Below are positions 1 through 8,993 of a stretch of DNA of 64,000 bases, in pieces. Source of the DNA: Sphingomonas sp. Leaf343 (lineage in GTDB: Bacteria; Pseudomonadota; Alphaproteobacteria; Sphingomonadales; Sphingomonadaceae); contig NZ_LMPG01000017.1 in NCBI RefSeq assembly GCF_001423765.1, positions 27,064 through 91,063 of the forward strand. The letters run 5' to 3'. Each line of letters starts with the position of its first letter. The stretch's first letter is position 1. The translations under genes were made by a program, and so were the position numbers. The notes beneath the pieces were generated by a model that saw only the letters and a program-made list of their open reading frames with translations, had not been told where the DNA came from and made no database searches.

Positions 1-9
1 CGACTTTCC

Positions 10-1119
10 TTAGCGATGCGCTGGCAACGATTCCGCGGCAGCGCGAACTGCATCGGCAAAGGGCGCAAGACACCGGTCCCAGTCATAACGCTCAACACAG
101 GCTTGTTTGAACAGCCGAAAACGCTCGATAGTGGCGGCCTCGGGTTGAGCCGAGATCTCACGGATCGTCGCTATCATGTCCGCTTTGGTGGGCGTGATCC
201 GGACAAACTCCTCCGCGTGAGGAAGTCCCGCAAACTCCAGCGCGATGTCGCTACGCGATAACAGAATACAGTTTTTTGCGACGTACTCCAACGATTTAAG
301 CTTGAACCCACCAAGAAAGGCATCGGTAATCAGTCCATAACGCACACCCGCCGACCAGGAAAAGTCGGGCTGCGTCCGAAGATCTTCCGCCTCATCTCCC
401 AGGATCGCCAGGGCATTGTCGTCGGATGCGAAAATCGGCACGCCAAGACCAGGCGGTTGGCAGAAATCCGTAAGATCACGACGCTTTCGCCACCATCCAT
501 AGGATCCGGTTATGACCGCCTCCCGAAGCAGCGTGGCATGGGCCGGCAGATCGACGACGGGCGGTACCCCCGGCGGTGAAATCCAGACCGGCTGGCGTCG
601 TATTCCGGCTGCCTCCAGCCCGATACGATCCCCTTGGGAAATCAGCACCAGAGTAGCATAGGGATCGGCGTACCAGCGTCGCTCGAACGCGACGGCACAG
701 GGTCGTAACATACGCGCCAGACGCGAGGGATCGGTCGCAGCGACGATCGAATGAACATTATGCGCTGACAGCACGACGGGTACGCCCGCACGCTTCACCG
801 ACGGCAGCATGGGAAAGGTGACCTCGTTGCACAGGATGACCACATCCACCCCGCCGGCCGCCAGCCGTTCCGCCACCAGCCGACGATTCCCCCGGCTGAT
901 ATAACGTGTCGCCTCGGGCGGGTTGCCACCCAGTATCCCGGCCATGCGGCGGAGTTTGCCTACCGACCGGATATGACACGTCTCCACATCCATCGTTCGC
1001 TCGAGATACGCCAGGCTGCGGCGATAGACGATCTCGTCTCCCCCATGCGCATCCGTCGCCGGAGCGGGGAGAATGGCAAGGCAACGGAGGCGCTTCTGCT
1101 GGAAATCCGTCACCGTCAC
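10..1119 (-). CDS. GT4-like glycosyltransferase
   Basis: A 369-residue protein resembling glycosyltransferases of the GT-B fold. The N-terminal half has a Rossmann-like stretch (VDVVILCNEVTF, then VVLSAHNVHS), and the C-terminal half has the loop around GGFKLKSLEYVAKNCIL that in such enzymes lies near the nucleotide sugar. It would add a sugar to a lipid-linked repeat unit on the inner face of the membrane. The start is GTG and overlaps the stop of the upstream acyltransferase gene (GTGA), so the two are translationally coupled. Donor and acceptor cannot be deduced. The fold assignment is by motif reading only. Confidence 0.75.
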   Translation of the reverse strand: MTVTDFQQKRLRCLAILPAPATDAHGGDEIVYRRSLAYLERTMDVETCHIRSVGKLRRMAGILGGNPPEATRYISRGNRRLVAERLAAGGVDVVILCNEVTFPMLPSVKRAGVPVVLSAHNVHSIVAATDPSRLARMLRPCAVAFERRWYADPYATLVLISQGDRIGLEAAGIRRQPVWISPPGVPPVVDLPAHATLLREAVITGSYGWWRKRRDLTDFCQPPGLGVPIFASDDNALAILGDEAEDLRTQPDFSWSAGVRYGLITDAFLGGFKLKSLEYVAKNCILLSRSDIALEFAGLPHAEEFVRITPTKADMIATIREISAQPEAATIERFRLFKQACVERYDWDRCLAPFADAVRAAAESLPAHR

Positions 1120-1697
1120 ACCTCACGCATCGTTCTGGGCCCGCGTCGCGTCGCCGGACTACCGGCGTAGATCGAATAGGGCTCGACGTCATCGATTACC
1201 GTCGATCGCGCCGCGACCACCGCGCCTTGCCCGACGGTAACGCCCGGATAAACAAAACAATCCGCGGCCAGCCAAGCTTGGTCCTGGATCACGATCGGCT
1301 GCGCATAAATGTCGAACGCCGGCGAACGGTGATCGTGAGACCCGGTACAAATGTAACTCCGTTGAGAAATTACGACATCGTGACCGATGGTGATTGGCCC
1401 CAATGAATATAGTTCGACGTGATCGCCGATCTGAGCCCGTGCACCAATGGTGACTTTCCACGGATAGGTGATTCTGACCGACTGGCGGATGATGACATCC
1501 TCGCCCAGCCGGCATCCGAACAGCCGGAGCAGGAAGTTACGCCATCCATACATGAACTGTGGCGACAGGGAAAACAGGGTCGCCTGCACGAGCCACCAGA
1601 GCTGGACGAATACCGCCGACTTTCCACGGAAACCGGCTGGAACCCGGTACCGCGAGAGATCCTGTACTACGGGAGCTGTATCGTTATCGGATCGCAT
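1116..1697 (-). CDS. WcaF-like polysaccharide acetyltransferase
   Basis: A 193-residue left-handed beta-helix (hexapeptide repeat) acyltransferase of the colanic-acid WcaF type. The N-terminus has the family's YRVPAGFRGKSAVFVQLWW region and the GWRNFLLRLFGCRLG motif. Hexapeptide turns follow, with the CTGSHDHRSP segment containing the likely catalytic His, and the C-terminus ends in YAGSPATRRGPR, close to the usual AGxPAK ending. It probably O-acetylates a sugar of the repeat unit. It forms a two-gene unit with the downstream glycosyltransferase (4 bp overlap). Confidence 0.85.
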   Translation of the reverse strand: MRSDNDTAPVVQDLSRYRVPAGFRGKSAVFVQLWWLVQATLFSLSPQFMYGWRNFLLRLFGCRLGEDVIIRQSVRITYPWKVTIGARAQIGDHVELYSLGPITIGHDVVISQRSYICTGSHDHRSPAFDIYAQPIVIQDQAWLAADCFVYPGVTVGQGAVVAARSTVIDDVEPYSIYAGSPATRRGPRTMREV

Positions 1698-2060
1698 GGG
1701 CTAAGCAATTATCCCTGTTGATGAAATCTACCAGCCCATGTCGAGGACAAAAGGCGGCCATATGTCTCCGGATCCGGCTCACGCGCCGACCTCCCGGGAC
1801 CACCCCATAGCTCAGCGCTACCGTTAATGTATCGATTCGCTACAGGTAGCGCCGATTGCCGCTAGCGCCGAAAGCGAAATCCTTTGTTTTCAAGCAGATA
1901 GCAAAACGGCTTCGGAAAGCGATGGGCTTGGGCGCTCAACGTGCATTGCACCGCACCAAGATTTTGGTAATCATTGCAATGACGAGGCGCGTATCGGTCT
2001 TTGTTCCCTGTGGTTCGTCAAGCGAGCTGCGCTGGACGTCGCAAAACATAAGGGGTCTGT
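1698..2060. other. Intergenic region, divergent promoters
   Basis: 363 bp between the leftward acyltransferase and the rightward PEP-CTERM gene, so it must hold divergent promoters. A short ORF (1856-2068, +) overlaps it but has no recognisable product. GGTAGCGCC and GCTAGCGCC around 1846-1870 look like two related boxes. Nothing else is certain. Confidence 0.4.
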
Positions 2061-2606
2061 ATGAATAATTTTCTCAAGATTGCCACGATGACTATGACGG
2101 GTCTGGCCGCCGTGGCGCTCACGGCACCGGCTCAGGCGGCGACGCCGATCGCCGTCAACGTGGCCCAGCTGTCGCCCGGCGTCTATGGCGCCGACTTCAG
2201 CGCGCTAGTAGCCGTTGGCACCAGCTCGACAACCTTCAACCTGATCTTCCCGGTCGCCGGAACCGGCTCGGTGAGCTTCACCAGCACGTTGTCGCGTTTG
2301 TCGGGCGTGCAGATCACTGCTGCGACTTTCAATGGCATCAACGTCGATATCACGTCGTTCCCGAGCGGCAGGTTCAGCACGACCTACTCTGGCGGTGACG
2401 AAGTTTCGCTTTCGACGGGCAGGACGTTGCCGCTGGTCCTGACGACCTTCGCCCGCTCGACCGGCTACGTGAGCGGAAACATAACCTTCGCCAGCGCCGT
2501 GCCGGAACCCGCAAGCTGGGCACTGATGATCGGTGGCTTCGGCGTCATCGGTGGCACCCTTCGTCGCCGCACGGCGCAGGGAACGGCTGCCTATACCGCT
2601 GCGTAA
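2061..2606 (+). CDS. PEPxxWA-CTERM sorting domain protein
   Basis: A 181-residue secreted protein. Residues 1-27 are a Sec signal peptide ending AQAA. The middle is Ser/Thr/Gly-rich and probably beta-structured. The C-terminus has the sphingomonad variant of the PEP-CTERM signal: VPEPASWALMIGGFG, a short hydrophobic segment, then an Arg cluster (LRRR). In this family the signal directs exosortase-mediated processing and surface retention, and it commonly co-occurs with exopolysaccharide loci. No exosortase gene is in the window. The specific function is unknown. Confidence 0.85.
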   Translation: MNNFLKIATMTMTGLAAVALTAPAQAATPIAVNVAQLSPGVYGADFSALVAVGTSSTTFNLIFPVAGTGSVSFTSTLSRLSGVQITAATFNGINVDITSFPSGRFSTTYSGGDEVSLSTGRTLPLVLTTFARSTGYVSGNITFASAVPEPASWALMIGGFGVIGGTLRRRTAQGTAAYTAA

Positions 2607-2614
2607 CAGGGTTG

Positions 2615-2651
2615 GAGCCATCTCCAGGCTTATGATGCCGAAAGATGGCTC
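2615..2651 (+). terminator. Hairpin after PEP-CTERM gene
   Basis: GAGCCATCT pairs with AGATGGCTC across a 19-nt loop, starting 9 bp after the stop codon. There is no clear T-run, so it may be a 3-prime stability hairpin instead of a strict rho-independent terminator. Confidence 0.45.
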
Positions 2652-2823
2652 TGCCCGGGTGAGGGTGCCAACCGGCTGGCAATCCTCCATTGAACGACAA
2701 AGAAGGGCGATATAGCGAGTCGGGGCGCACCAGCCGTTCACAAGTACGGCGGGATGCGGCATGGTTCGCAACGTCAAAATTTTGATTGGCGCAGCGCCCG
2801 GGCTGCTGGTAGCGGAAGTTTAA

Positions 2824-2859
2824 TATGCTGTCGTTGAAGAGTGCTTCAGCGACAGCATA
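2824..2859 (+). promoter_or_regulatory. 16-bp inverted repeat before sugar transferase
   Basis: TATGCTGTCGTTGAAG, loop AGTG, CTTCAGCGACAGCATA: 16-bp arms with one position that becomes a G-U pair in RNA. It ends 15 bp before the ATG of the sugar transferase. It could be an operator or an RNA hairpin covering the ribosome-binding region. Confidence 0.6.
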
Positions 2860-2874
2860 AACGAAGGTTCGATC

Positions 2875-3552
2875 ATGTTCGAGGCCACGTCCATCAATCG
2901 ACCTGTTCCAGCTATCCAGCCTCCTATGGCGATCCAGCAGGTTGAGTTGCGCATGATCCGCCTGCTCGACATCGTTGTGTCTGCAGCAATGCTCGTTTTT
3001 CTTTTTCCCCTGCTTCTTCTGGTTTCCGCGGCGGTCTTCATTGCCGACCCGGGACCGGTGATTTTCAAGCAACGCCGCTTGGGCTGGGGTGGCAACACCT
3101 TCTTCTGCTTGAAATTTCGGTCCATGGCTCTGGATGCCGACAAGCGTCTGGCGGCGCTACTCCTGAATAATCCAACCGCGCGCGCCGAATGGGAGCGAGA
3201 TCATAAACTGAAAGACGATCCGCGAGTTACGAGCATCGGGCGGATATTACGCAAGAGCAGTATCGACGAATTGCCGCAGCTATGGAATGTTCTGCGCGGC
3301 GACATGACCTTGGTCGGACCTCGACCGATCGTCGAGGCCGAAATTGTACGTTATGGTCGTTACTTTCAAGATTATTGCCGGGTTCAGCCAGGCTTAACCG
3401 GGTTGTGGCAGATCAGCGGTCGGAGTGCGACATCCTACCGCCGCAGGGTCGCGCTCGACGTGATCTACGTTCGATCAAAATCCTTCAAGTTGAATCTGAA
3501 GATCTTGTCGATGACCATCCCCAGCGTCTTGCTTCTGAGCGGAGCATATTAG
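2875..3552 (+). CDS. Undecaprenyl-phosphate sugar-1-phosphate transferase
   Basis: A 225-residue initiating transferase of the bacterial sugar transferase family (WbaP/PssY catalytic domain only). One hydrophobic segment lies near residues 29-53. It is followed by the typical catalytic landmarks: [25 protein letters not shown] and LVGPRP, then [12 protein letters not shown]. It would transfer a sugar-1-phosphate to undecaprenyl phosphate at the cytoplasmic face, the first step of repeat-unit assembly. It lacks the large N-terminal membrane domain seen in the second transferase of this window (32.4 kb). The strong inverted repeat just upstream suggests dedicated control. Confidence 0.9.
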   Translation: MFEATSINRPVPAIQPPMAIQQVELRMIRLLDIVVSAAMLVFLFPLLLLVSAAVFIADPGPVIFKQRRLGWGGNTFFCLKFRSMALDADKRLAALLLNNPTARAEWERDHKLKDDPRVTSIGRILRKSSIDELPQLWNVLRGDMTLVGPRPIVEAEIVRYGRYFQDYCRVQPGLTGLWQISGRSATSYRRRVALDVIYVRSKSFKLNLKILSMTIPSVLLLSGAY

Positions 3553-3576
3553 CCTGACGACTGGGAGCACACTGCC

Positions 3577-3768
3577 CTATAATATCAGAGTGACAAGCAG
3601 GCCCCATAAAGCGACGCTGCCTAAAACGCTCGTCATCACACCAAATGCAAGCGATCGGTTCGAACGCGTTATTTCATTATTTTGCTCGGACTGCAGGTGG
3701 ACCACATGGAAACCACCGGTCGTGCGACCGCGAACGATGTCAGGCTGCAGATAGGCAATGTGTGACAT
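3577..3768 (-). CDS. Small single-pass membrane protein
   Basis: A 63-residue protein with a polar N-terminus and a C-terminal hydrophobic helix (about residues 43-63, ending LWGLLVTLIL). The upstream sequence on the minus strand contains GGAGAGGA eight bases before the ATG, a good ribosome binding site, which supports real translation. It is convergent with the sugar transferase gene. Its layout, with a helix at the extreme C-terminus, resembles the 44-residue protein at 52.4 kb. Function unknown. Confidence 0.6.
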   Translation of the reverse strand: MSHIAYLQPDIVRGRTTGGFHVVHLQSEQNNEITRSNRSLAFGVMTSVLGSVALWGLLVTLIL

Positions 3769-3987
3769 TTTATCCTCTCCTGTCGTTTTTAACGACTATA
3801 GAGCCGGCATGTTCCCATAGAAGGAAGCCGTGTGCAACGCCCTTTTGCTCTCAAGATCGAGAGGCTCCGTCGCTTGTGGTAATGCGGATGTTGAAGGGGC
3901 AAATATCTAATTCGACGAAAAAAGAGCGGAATTTCGCCACCGCATCCGCAATTTATCGAGATCCCTATCACCTGATGGGTCGTCCTA
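3769..3987. other. Intergenic DNA left of IS5-type element
   Basis: About 220 bp without a convincing gene. A small hairpin (CTCTC, six bases, GAGAG) lies near 3850. It ends at the CTAG target of the insertion sequence. Confidence 0.35.
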
Positions 3988-4823
3988 GGCTCAAGACTCT
4001 TTGGTCATAACCAGAAGATGACGGTGGCCGCGAGCGCGACGGCAGAGAAGAAGACGGTTGGGCAGCGGTCGTAGCGAGTGGCGACGCGGCGCCAATCCTT
4101 CAGACGGCCGAACATGATCTCGATGCGGCTGCGGCACCGGTAGCGACGCTTGTCGTATCTGACCGGCTCGTTACGCGATTTCCGACCTGGGATGCAGGGC
4201 TGGATGCCTTTGGCTTCCAGGGCATCCCTGAACCAGTCGGCATCATAGCCACGGTCGCCGAGCAGCCACTGCGCCTTCGGAAGGTCGTCGAGGAGGGCTG
4301 CCGCGCCAGTGTAGTCGCTGACCTGCCCGGCGGTCATGAAGAAACTCAGGGGCCGCCCATCCGCATCCCTGACGGCGTGCAGTTTGGTGTTCATGCCGCC
4401 TTTGGTGCGGCCGATCAGGCGGCCGAGATCCCCTTTTTAACCCGCAGGCTCGATGCCGTGCGGTGTGCCTTCAGGTAGGTCGCGTCGATCATGACTGTCT
4501 TCGGCACGGCCTCCGCTGCCGCGAGACCCTCCATCACACGGAGGAAAACGCCCCGTTCACCCCAGCGCTTCCACCGGTTGTACAGCGTCTTGTGCGGACC
4601 ATACGCGCTCGGTGCATCACACCAGCGCAGTCCGTTGCGATTGACGAAGACGATGCCACTCAGCACCCGCCGGTCATCGACCCGCGGCTTGCCATGGCTC
4701 CTGGGGAAGTACGGCCGCAGGCGCGCCATCTGCTCATCCGTCAGCCAGTACAGGTCGCTCATCCACGCTCTCCTCACGGAGCCTGAATCAGATCGCGCCT
4801 CTCACATCAATGGGTCCTGACCC
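3988..4823 (-). mobile_element. IS5-family (IS427-type) insertion sequence
   Basis: An 836-bp element. Its ends form imperfect inverted repeats, GGCTCAAGACTCTTTGG on the left and the complement of the right end, GGGTCAGGACCCATTGA. Both ends sit within CTAG, consistent with a TA duplication (3986-3987 and 4824-4825) as known for the IS427 group. The whole interior is a two-frame transposase. Confidence 0.85.
4005..4777 (-). CDS. IS5-family transposase (two frames)
   Basis: The transposase is encoded in two overlapping frames, as in IS427-type elements. OrfA (4415-4777) carries the N-terminal HTH-like region (LYWLTDEQMARLRPYFP) and the first catalytic Asp in VMIDATYLKAHRTA. OrfB (4005-4394) carries the second Asp in LLGDRGYDADWFRD and the Glu in RSRIEIMFGRLKDWRR, completing a DDE triad. 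A shift of -1 is needed between them. A run of five A followed by four G (minus strand, near 4435) at the end of OrfA is a suitable slippage site. The start may be the internal MSDLYW at 4762. The element appears intact. Confidence 0.85.
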
Positions 4824-4929
4824 TAGATACGAATCTCGTGTTTATATGTACCGCTTGTTTGTCTTCGGCAACCGCATCATTTCTATGAAGAAGATATAGA
4901 GATTATGCATGCTCCGAGCGGGTCCGCTA

Positions 4930-5979
4930 GAGCGGTTTTCAGGTGAACTGAATCATCAGGGATTCACGCGGCGAGGGTTTTCTGATTCATGATCCGTGCT
5001 GGCGAAGGAGGCTGGCATGAATGGGTCGAGCTTTATCGCGTGATCTGCGGGATCGTGTCGTTGCTGCTGTTGAAGGCGGGCTATCGTGCCGACAGGCGGC
5101 GGAGTGGTTCGGTGTCAGCGCGGCGAGCGTGATCCGCTGGCGGCAACTGGTGCTCGCGCATGGCACGCCAGCAGGCAAGGTCAGAGGTGGTGATCGCCGG
5201 ACAGCAAAGATCGAGGATCATGCAGCCTTCATCCTGGCTGCGATCGAACGGCAGCCGGACTCGACACTGGCGGAGTTGCGGGAGATGCTGGCTGGGCGCG
5301 GCGTAAGCGTCAGCATCGCCACGCTGTGGCGTTTCTTTGCCCGGCACGGGATCACGCGCAAAAAAGACCGGCCACGCGACGGAGCAGGGCCGCCCCGACG
5401 TCCTGAAGCACCGCGAGGCGTGGTTCGAGGGTCAGCTCGATCTGGATCCCGACACGCTGATCGTCATCGACGAAACCTGGGCATCCACCAACATGGCCCG
5501 TGGCCATGGGCGATGCCGACGCGGCCAGCGAATGCGCGCCGGCATTCCCTTCGGGCACTGGAAGACCACCACCTTTACAGCCGGCCTGCGCCGCACCGGC
5601 ATGGTCGCACCCTGGGTGCTCGACGGGCCGATGAACGCCGATGCGTTCCTCACCTATGTGACCCGTGTTCTCGTACCCGAACTGGAACGCGGTGACATCG
5701 TCATCATGGATAACCTGTCGAGCCATAAGACACCCGCCGTGCGCGCCGCCATCGAGAGCAGAGGCGCAACGCTCCTGTTCCTCCCGCCGTACAGCCCCGA
5801 CTTCAACCCGATCGAGCAGGCATTCCCGAAGCTGAAGGCGCATCTGCGCAAAGCTGCCGAACGGACCATCCATGGCCTGTGGAACGCCATCGGCCGCATC
5901 CTCGACCTCTACTCGCCACAGGAATGCGCCAACTACTTCGCCGCCTGCGGGTATGATGCAGACTGATCGAAAACTGCTC
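4930..5979 (+). mobile_element. IS630-family insertion sequence
   Basis: A 1050-bp element bounded by TA duplications (4928-4929, 5980-5981), the IS630 hallmark. The ends share GAGCGGTTTTC on the left and the complement of GAAAACTGCTC on the right. It carries a full two-frame transposase. It sits exactly at the stop codon of the neighbouring leftward gene. Confidence 0.85.
5021..5966 (+). CDS. IS630-family transposase (frameshifted)
   Basis: The N-terminal frame (from 5021) has the HTH region SRDLRDRVVAAVEGG and GVSAASVIRWRQ. The C-terminal frame (ending 5966) has the DDE domain: Asp in VIDETWAS, Asp in VIMDNLSSHK and Glu in DFNPIEQAF. Homologues read through the boundary as a single protein. 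The frames join at a run of six A (CGCAAAAAAGACC, near 5360), where a +1 shift restores TRKKTGHATEQGRP. Programmed slippage is usual in this family, so the gene is probably active, not broken. Confidence 0.85.
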
Positions 5980-7022
5980 TAACGCTGTATTTTTTTTACG
6001 GTCATACGCCTTAGCACCGTTATCATCTGGGCCGGAAGCGATCTAATTCTGTCGAATTTCTGGTATTTGTTCAGCTTCTTTTGAAAGCTTGTTATGAATT
6101 CGAGTGCTTCATTATGACTTGCAAATAGCTTTTGATCGAACCAGAATTTACTAATCAGAACATGCTGTGGCAAATCAAATCTTGCAATAGCCTTTCTATG
6201 TACAGAGAAAAATGGTTCCGCACCATCAGAAGCTACCCGAATTGCAAATTTACAATCATCCACCGAAAAAAGATGGCCCCATACAATTTGACAAAATCGT
6301 TGATGGAAATGGAAGAAGTCCTCCAGCTTAATGCCCTTTGACAAAAGCCAGCCTGAATATAAGAAGAATTCTGTGAGTTCTTGTACAACAAATTCGTCCG
6401 GAAAGCTCCTCCCTGATTTTTGCTCTATATCTATCATCATGTCGCGAACCAAATTTGTGTCAAAAATAAAGGGCGTTACCGTCGCCGTAAATTGCAATGC
6501 ATGCTCTTCTGGATTTACGCCTAAGTACTTTAGCACGTAATTTAGAACATCATAAAGAGGATGATCAATGTAGCTATATACATTAACGGTTGGGCGGCCA
6601 CTTTCATCTTCTAGAAATCTTATATCTAGATTATTAATAAGATGGGTTTTTGCATCAAGAACGACATAACGATCAGACTTAATATAATTTGCTACAGCAA
6701 ATTTCTGAACCTGCTGACTACGCCAACCCTTGGTCAGAGGTACATTACAAATTTCTTTAGCTTGATAGAAGCGCACTAATGACTTTAGTGGACCATATTC
6801 CTCCTTGATCTTACTTATTTGGCTCTGCCCTAGTGGTCTAGAATCGTTATTTATTACTACTATTTCACTAACAATTGTTGGATTTAAATATAACGACATT
6901 GAGCGGGCTTGAAGAAGAAGTAATTCTAGTTCAGCCCCGAACACTATCGTGACAAATGCATACTGATGCATAGCAGACCCTTTAATCGCTTTATTATATT
7001 CAACCTTAATGGAATCGCACAT
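5979..7022 (-). CDS. DUF6492-like putative glycosyltransferase
   Basis: Up to 347 residues; MHQYAFVTIVFGAE at residue 18 is the more likely start because related proteins begin with such a beta-strand. Features are a GT-A-like opening (FVTIVFGAELELLLLQARS), VVINNDS, then SDRYVVLDAKTHL, which could be the metal- or sugar-binding Asp region. It resembles DUF6492 proteins found in polysaccharide loci, but the assignment is by pattern only. The gene is clearly A+T-rich compared with its neighbours, with many AAA/ATT codons, indicating recent transfer. Its TAG stop overlaps the TA target of the IS630 element, and the same stop would exist without the insertion, so the protein is not truncated. Confidence 0.6.
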   Translation of the reverse strand: MCDSIKVEYNKAIKGSAMHQYAFVTIVFGAELELLLLQARSMSLYLNPTIVSEIVVINNDSRPLGQSQISKIKEEYGPLKSLVRFYQAKEICNVPLTKGWRSQQVQKFAVANYIKSDRYVVLDAKTHLINNLDIRFLEDESGRPTVNVYSYIDHPLYDVLNYVLKYLGVNPEEHALQFTATVTPFIFDTNLVRDMMIDIEQKSGRSFPDEFVVQELTEFFLYSGWLLSKGIKLEDFFHFHQRFCQIVWGHLFSVDDCKFAIRVASDGAEPFFSVHRKAIARFDLPQHVLISKFWFDQKLFASHNEALEFITSFQKKLNKYQKFDRIRSLPAQMITVLRRMTVKKIQR

Positions 7023-7162
7023 CTACATCGAAACGCCATCATCGCCAATCAGCCAAACACGAACGTCCTTGAACAGGTATGTAATATAGTTATTACACCT
7101 GATAAAGGACATTATCAGATATAATTAGGCAAGCGCACTTTGTGGTGTTCAGAATCGACGGG

Positions 7163-8914
7163 TTACAGCGCGGAAATCAGCAATGCGTATAGCTGCTCGT
7201 AATTGACGGAATAGAGATCGCCCCCTCGCTCAGCGTCGCTCCGGGCCTCATCGTCGACGCCAGCATCTCCTGGCTGGGCCGGCCAAACGGTATGTCGCAC
7301 GATGCTAGTCGCCAGCGCGTCCAATCCTTCAGCTTCAAAAGCGGCGATGATGTCCTGAGCGATAACGCCATAGTGGAGTACCGCCCGGTTCCCGTCGCGG
7401 TCGTATTCGGAGTTCAGGCGGAACGCGCCCAGCAACCCCTTGCAACGTCGCGCCACTGCACGTTCGCGTTCATCGATCGGCCGGATATCACGCTTGACCC
7501 GCCGGTCGGACGTCACCCGAAATGCTGTCTGGGTATAGCCGCCTGCCCAAGGCAACGCTGCGGTTCCGCACAAGGTCGCGTTGGGCGCACTGCCTTCAAT
7601 CGCCTGCGCGCCCCCGCGACCGATCCGGACCACCGGGTGGTCCCCGGCAGCGACAATCCATCCACCACCAGTGTTCGCGTTATGCAGAACGTGATCGTTC
7701 GTCGATGTCTGCAGGCGGCCATTGATCCGGCCGGCTTCGTCGCAGAACTGAAGTTGGATCGTGTCGCCCTGCCACCGGGCAGCGACCCCTCGCGCTTCGC
7801 GCATCGCGGCAGCGGTGGCTGTAATCAACGGATCAACCGACGTGGGATTGGCGCCGAATGCCAGTCGCCCGTGTCGCAGTGCTGCGACATTGCCCACACC
7901 CGGACCACCAATATCCGCTTCGCAATCAATCACCGTACCCGACGCCTGCACGCCGAACACGATTCCAGCCTTGCCACCGGACGTGATCCGTGATGCGATG
8001 AAGCTGCCCCGACCGCGCTCGACATGCACCTGCTCCCTAGCACCGGCAATGACCTGACAGCCCAGCATCATTAAGCTCTTGGTCTGATCGGCGCCATTAA
8101 AGTAAAGGTTATACTGCCCGGAATTGCTTTCGAAATGCGCGCCGATATAGTTTGTTGAGCCGGCATTCTCATGTTCCACGACTTTCTTGCTATCCCTATC
8201 ATGGCCGCGTTCGTTGTTTCCTTCGATCTCGCCGCCCCAAAAACTGAAGACGCCGTTCGGATTATTGCTGGTGTATATGGCAGTATCGCATTTTACGATG
8301 CGCGTAGAATACAGGTTGATACTGTTCGGCGCAAAATCGGGCGTTTCGGTAGCATATAATCCATAGCCGCTATCGCGCAGCGTCAAATTGTAGGCGTCCC
8401 ATAACAAGCCACCGGTCGAGCGGACGGCATATCGAAATTGTCGGTATATCCCGTCTGCCAAGAACACGTCCGCGGTGTTTTCGATAGCAACGGCGGCGGA
8501 ATCGGTGCCTTCCTTTCCCGGACCGGTGAGATTTATCCCCCTGATCCGGGCGTTCAACCGATGCTCGGGTCCAGGATCGGCCAGATCGCCCAGCTTGAAG
8601 ACGGGCGCGTTACCACCGACGATCTCGCCCCCGTTGGATTGCAGCGTGACGCCGCCATGATAATCGCCGGTCAGGACTATCGGCACCCGACTTGTTATCC
8701 TGCCGGTCGGCAGTGTCACTCCACCCGCTTGGAGGCTTTTTTTTACCTCATCGACTGCGCTCTGGATCATGGCGGAACGGTCGGACCCAGGTGGACCGTC
8801 GGAAACGGAAGTGTCGGATTGAACCTGCCGGGCGGAAGGGACGCCGGCAGCCAAGCCGCCGAGCATCACGCCAAGCGTGGCGCGCCTGTCGATATTACTG
8901 TGCACGTCGTTCAC
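7163..8914 (-). CDS. Beta-helix protein with S74 chaperone domain
   Basis: 583 residues. The N-terminus (NIDRRATLGVMLGGLAAG) looks like a twin-arginine signal. Residues about 40-400 have the Asn/Gly-rich repeating pattern of right-handed beta-helix proteins such as tailspikes and polysaccharide lyases. Residues about 465-583 match the peptidase S74 intramolecular chaperone of endosialidase tailspikes. They include VTSDRRVKRDI with the putative nucleophile Ser469 and Lys474, and HYGVIAQDI and YSVNYEQLYALL further on. In phages this domain guides trimer folding and then cuts itself off. In a polysaccharide locus it suggests a secreted trimeric protein that binds or trims the polymer. Substrate unknown; no phage structural genes lie nearby. 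Confidence 0.8.
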   Translation of the reverse strand: MNDVHSNIDRRATLGVMLGGLAAGVPSARQVQSDTSVSDGPPGSDRSAMIQSAVDEVKKSLQAGGVTLPTGRITSRVPIVLTGDYHGGVTLQSNGGEIVGGNAPVFKLGDLADPGPEHRLNARIRGINLTGPGKEGTDSAAVAIENTADVFLADGIYRQFRYAVRSTGGLLWDAYNLTLRDSGYGLYATETPDFAPNSINLYSTRIVKCDTAIYTSNNPNGVFSFWGGEIEGNNERGHDRDSKKVVEHENAGSTNYIGAHFESNSGQYNLYFNGADQTKSLMMLGCQVIAGAREQVHVERGRGSFIASRITSGGKAGIVFGVQASGTVIDCEADIGGPGVGNVAALRHGRLAFGANPTSVDPLITATAAAMREARGVAARWQGDTIQLQFCDEAGRINGRLQTSTNDHVLHNANTGGGWIVAAGDHPVVRIGRGGAQAIEGSAPNATLCGTAALPWAGGYTQTAFRVTSDRRVKRDIRPIDERERAVARRCKGLLGAFRLNSEYDRDGNRAVLHYGVIAQDIIAAFEAEGLDALATSIVRHTVWPAQPGDAGVDDEARSDAERGGDLYSVNYEQLYALLISAL

Positions 8915-8993
8915 TATCGGGGATGGGCGCTACTTTAACAAGCTGGCCAACCCTTTGCGACCCCGGTTGCTGCGTCGAACGGCTGCCGCGCGT

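Noticed and set aside
5979..5981. DUF6492-like gene truncated by IS630
   Set aside because: The TAG stop is re-created on joining the two flanks without the element, so the reading frame ended there before insertion.
7163..8914. Prophage remnant, because of the S74 tailspike domain
   Set aside because: No capsid, tail, terminase or lysis genes lie near; all neighbours are polysaccharide genes.
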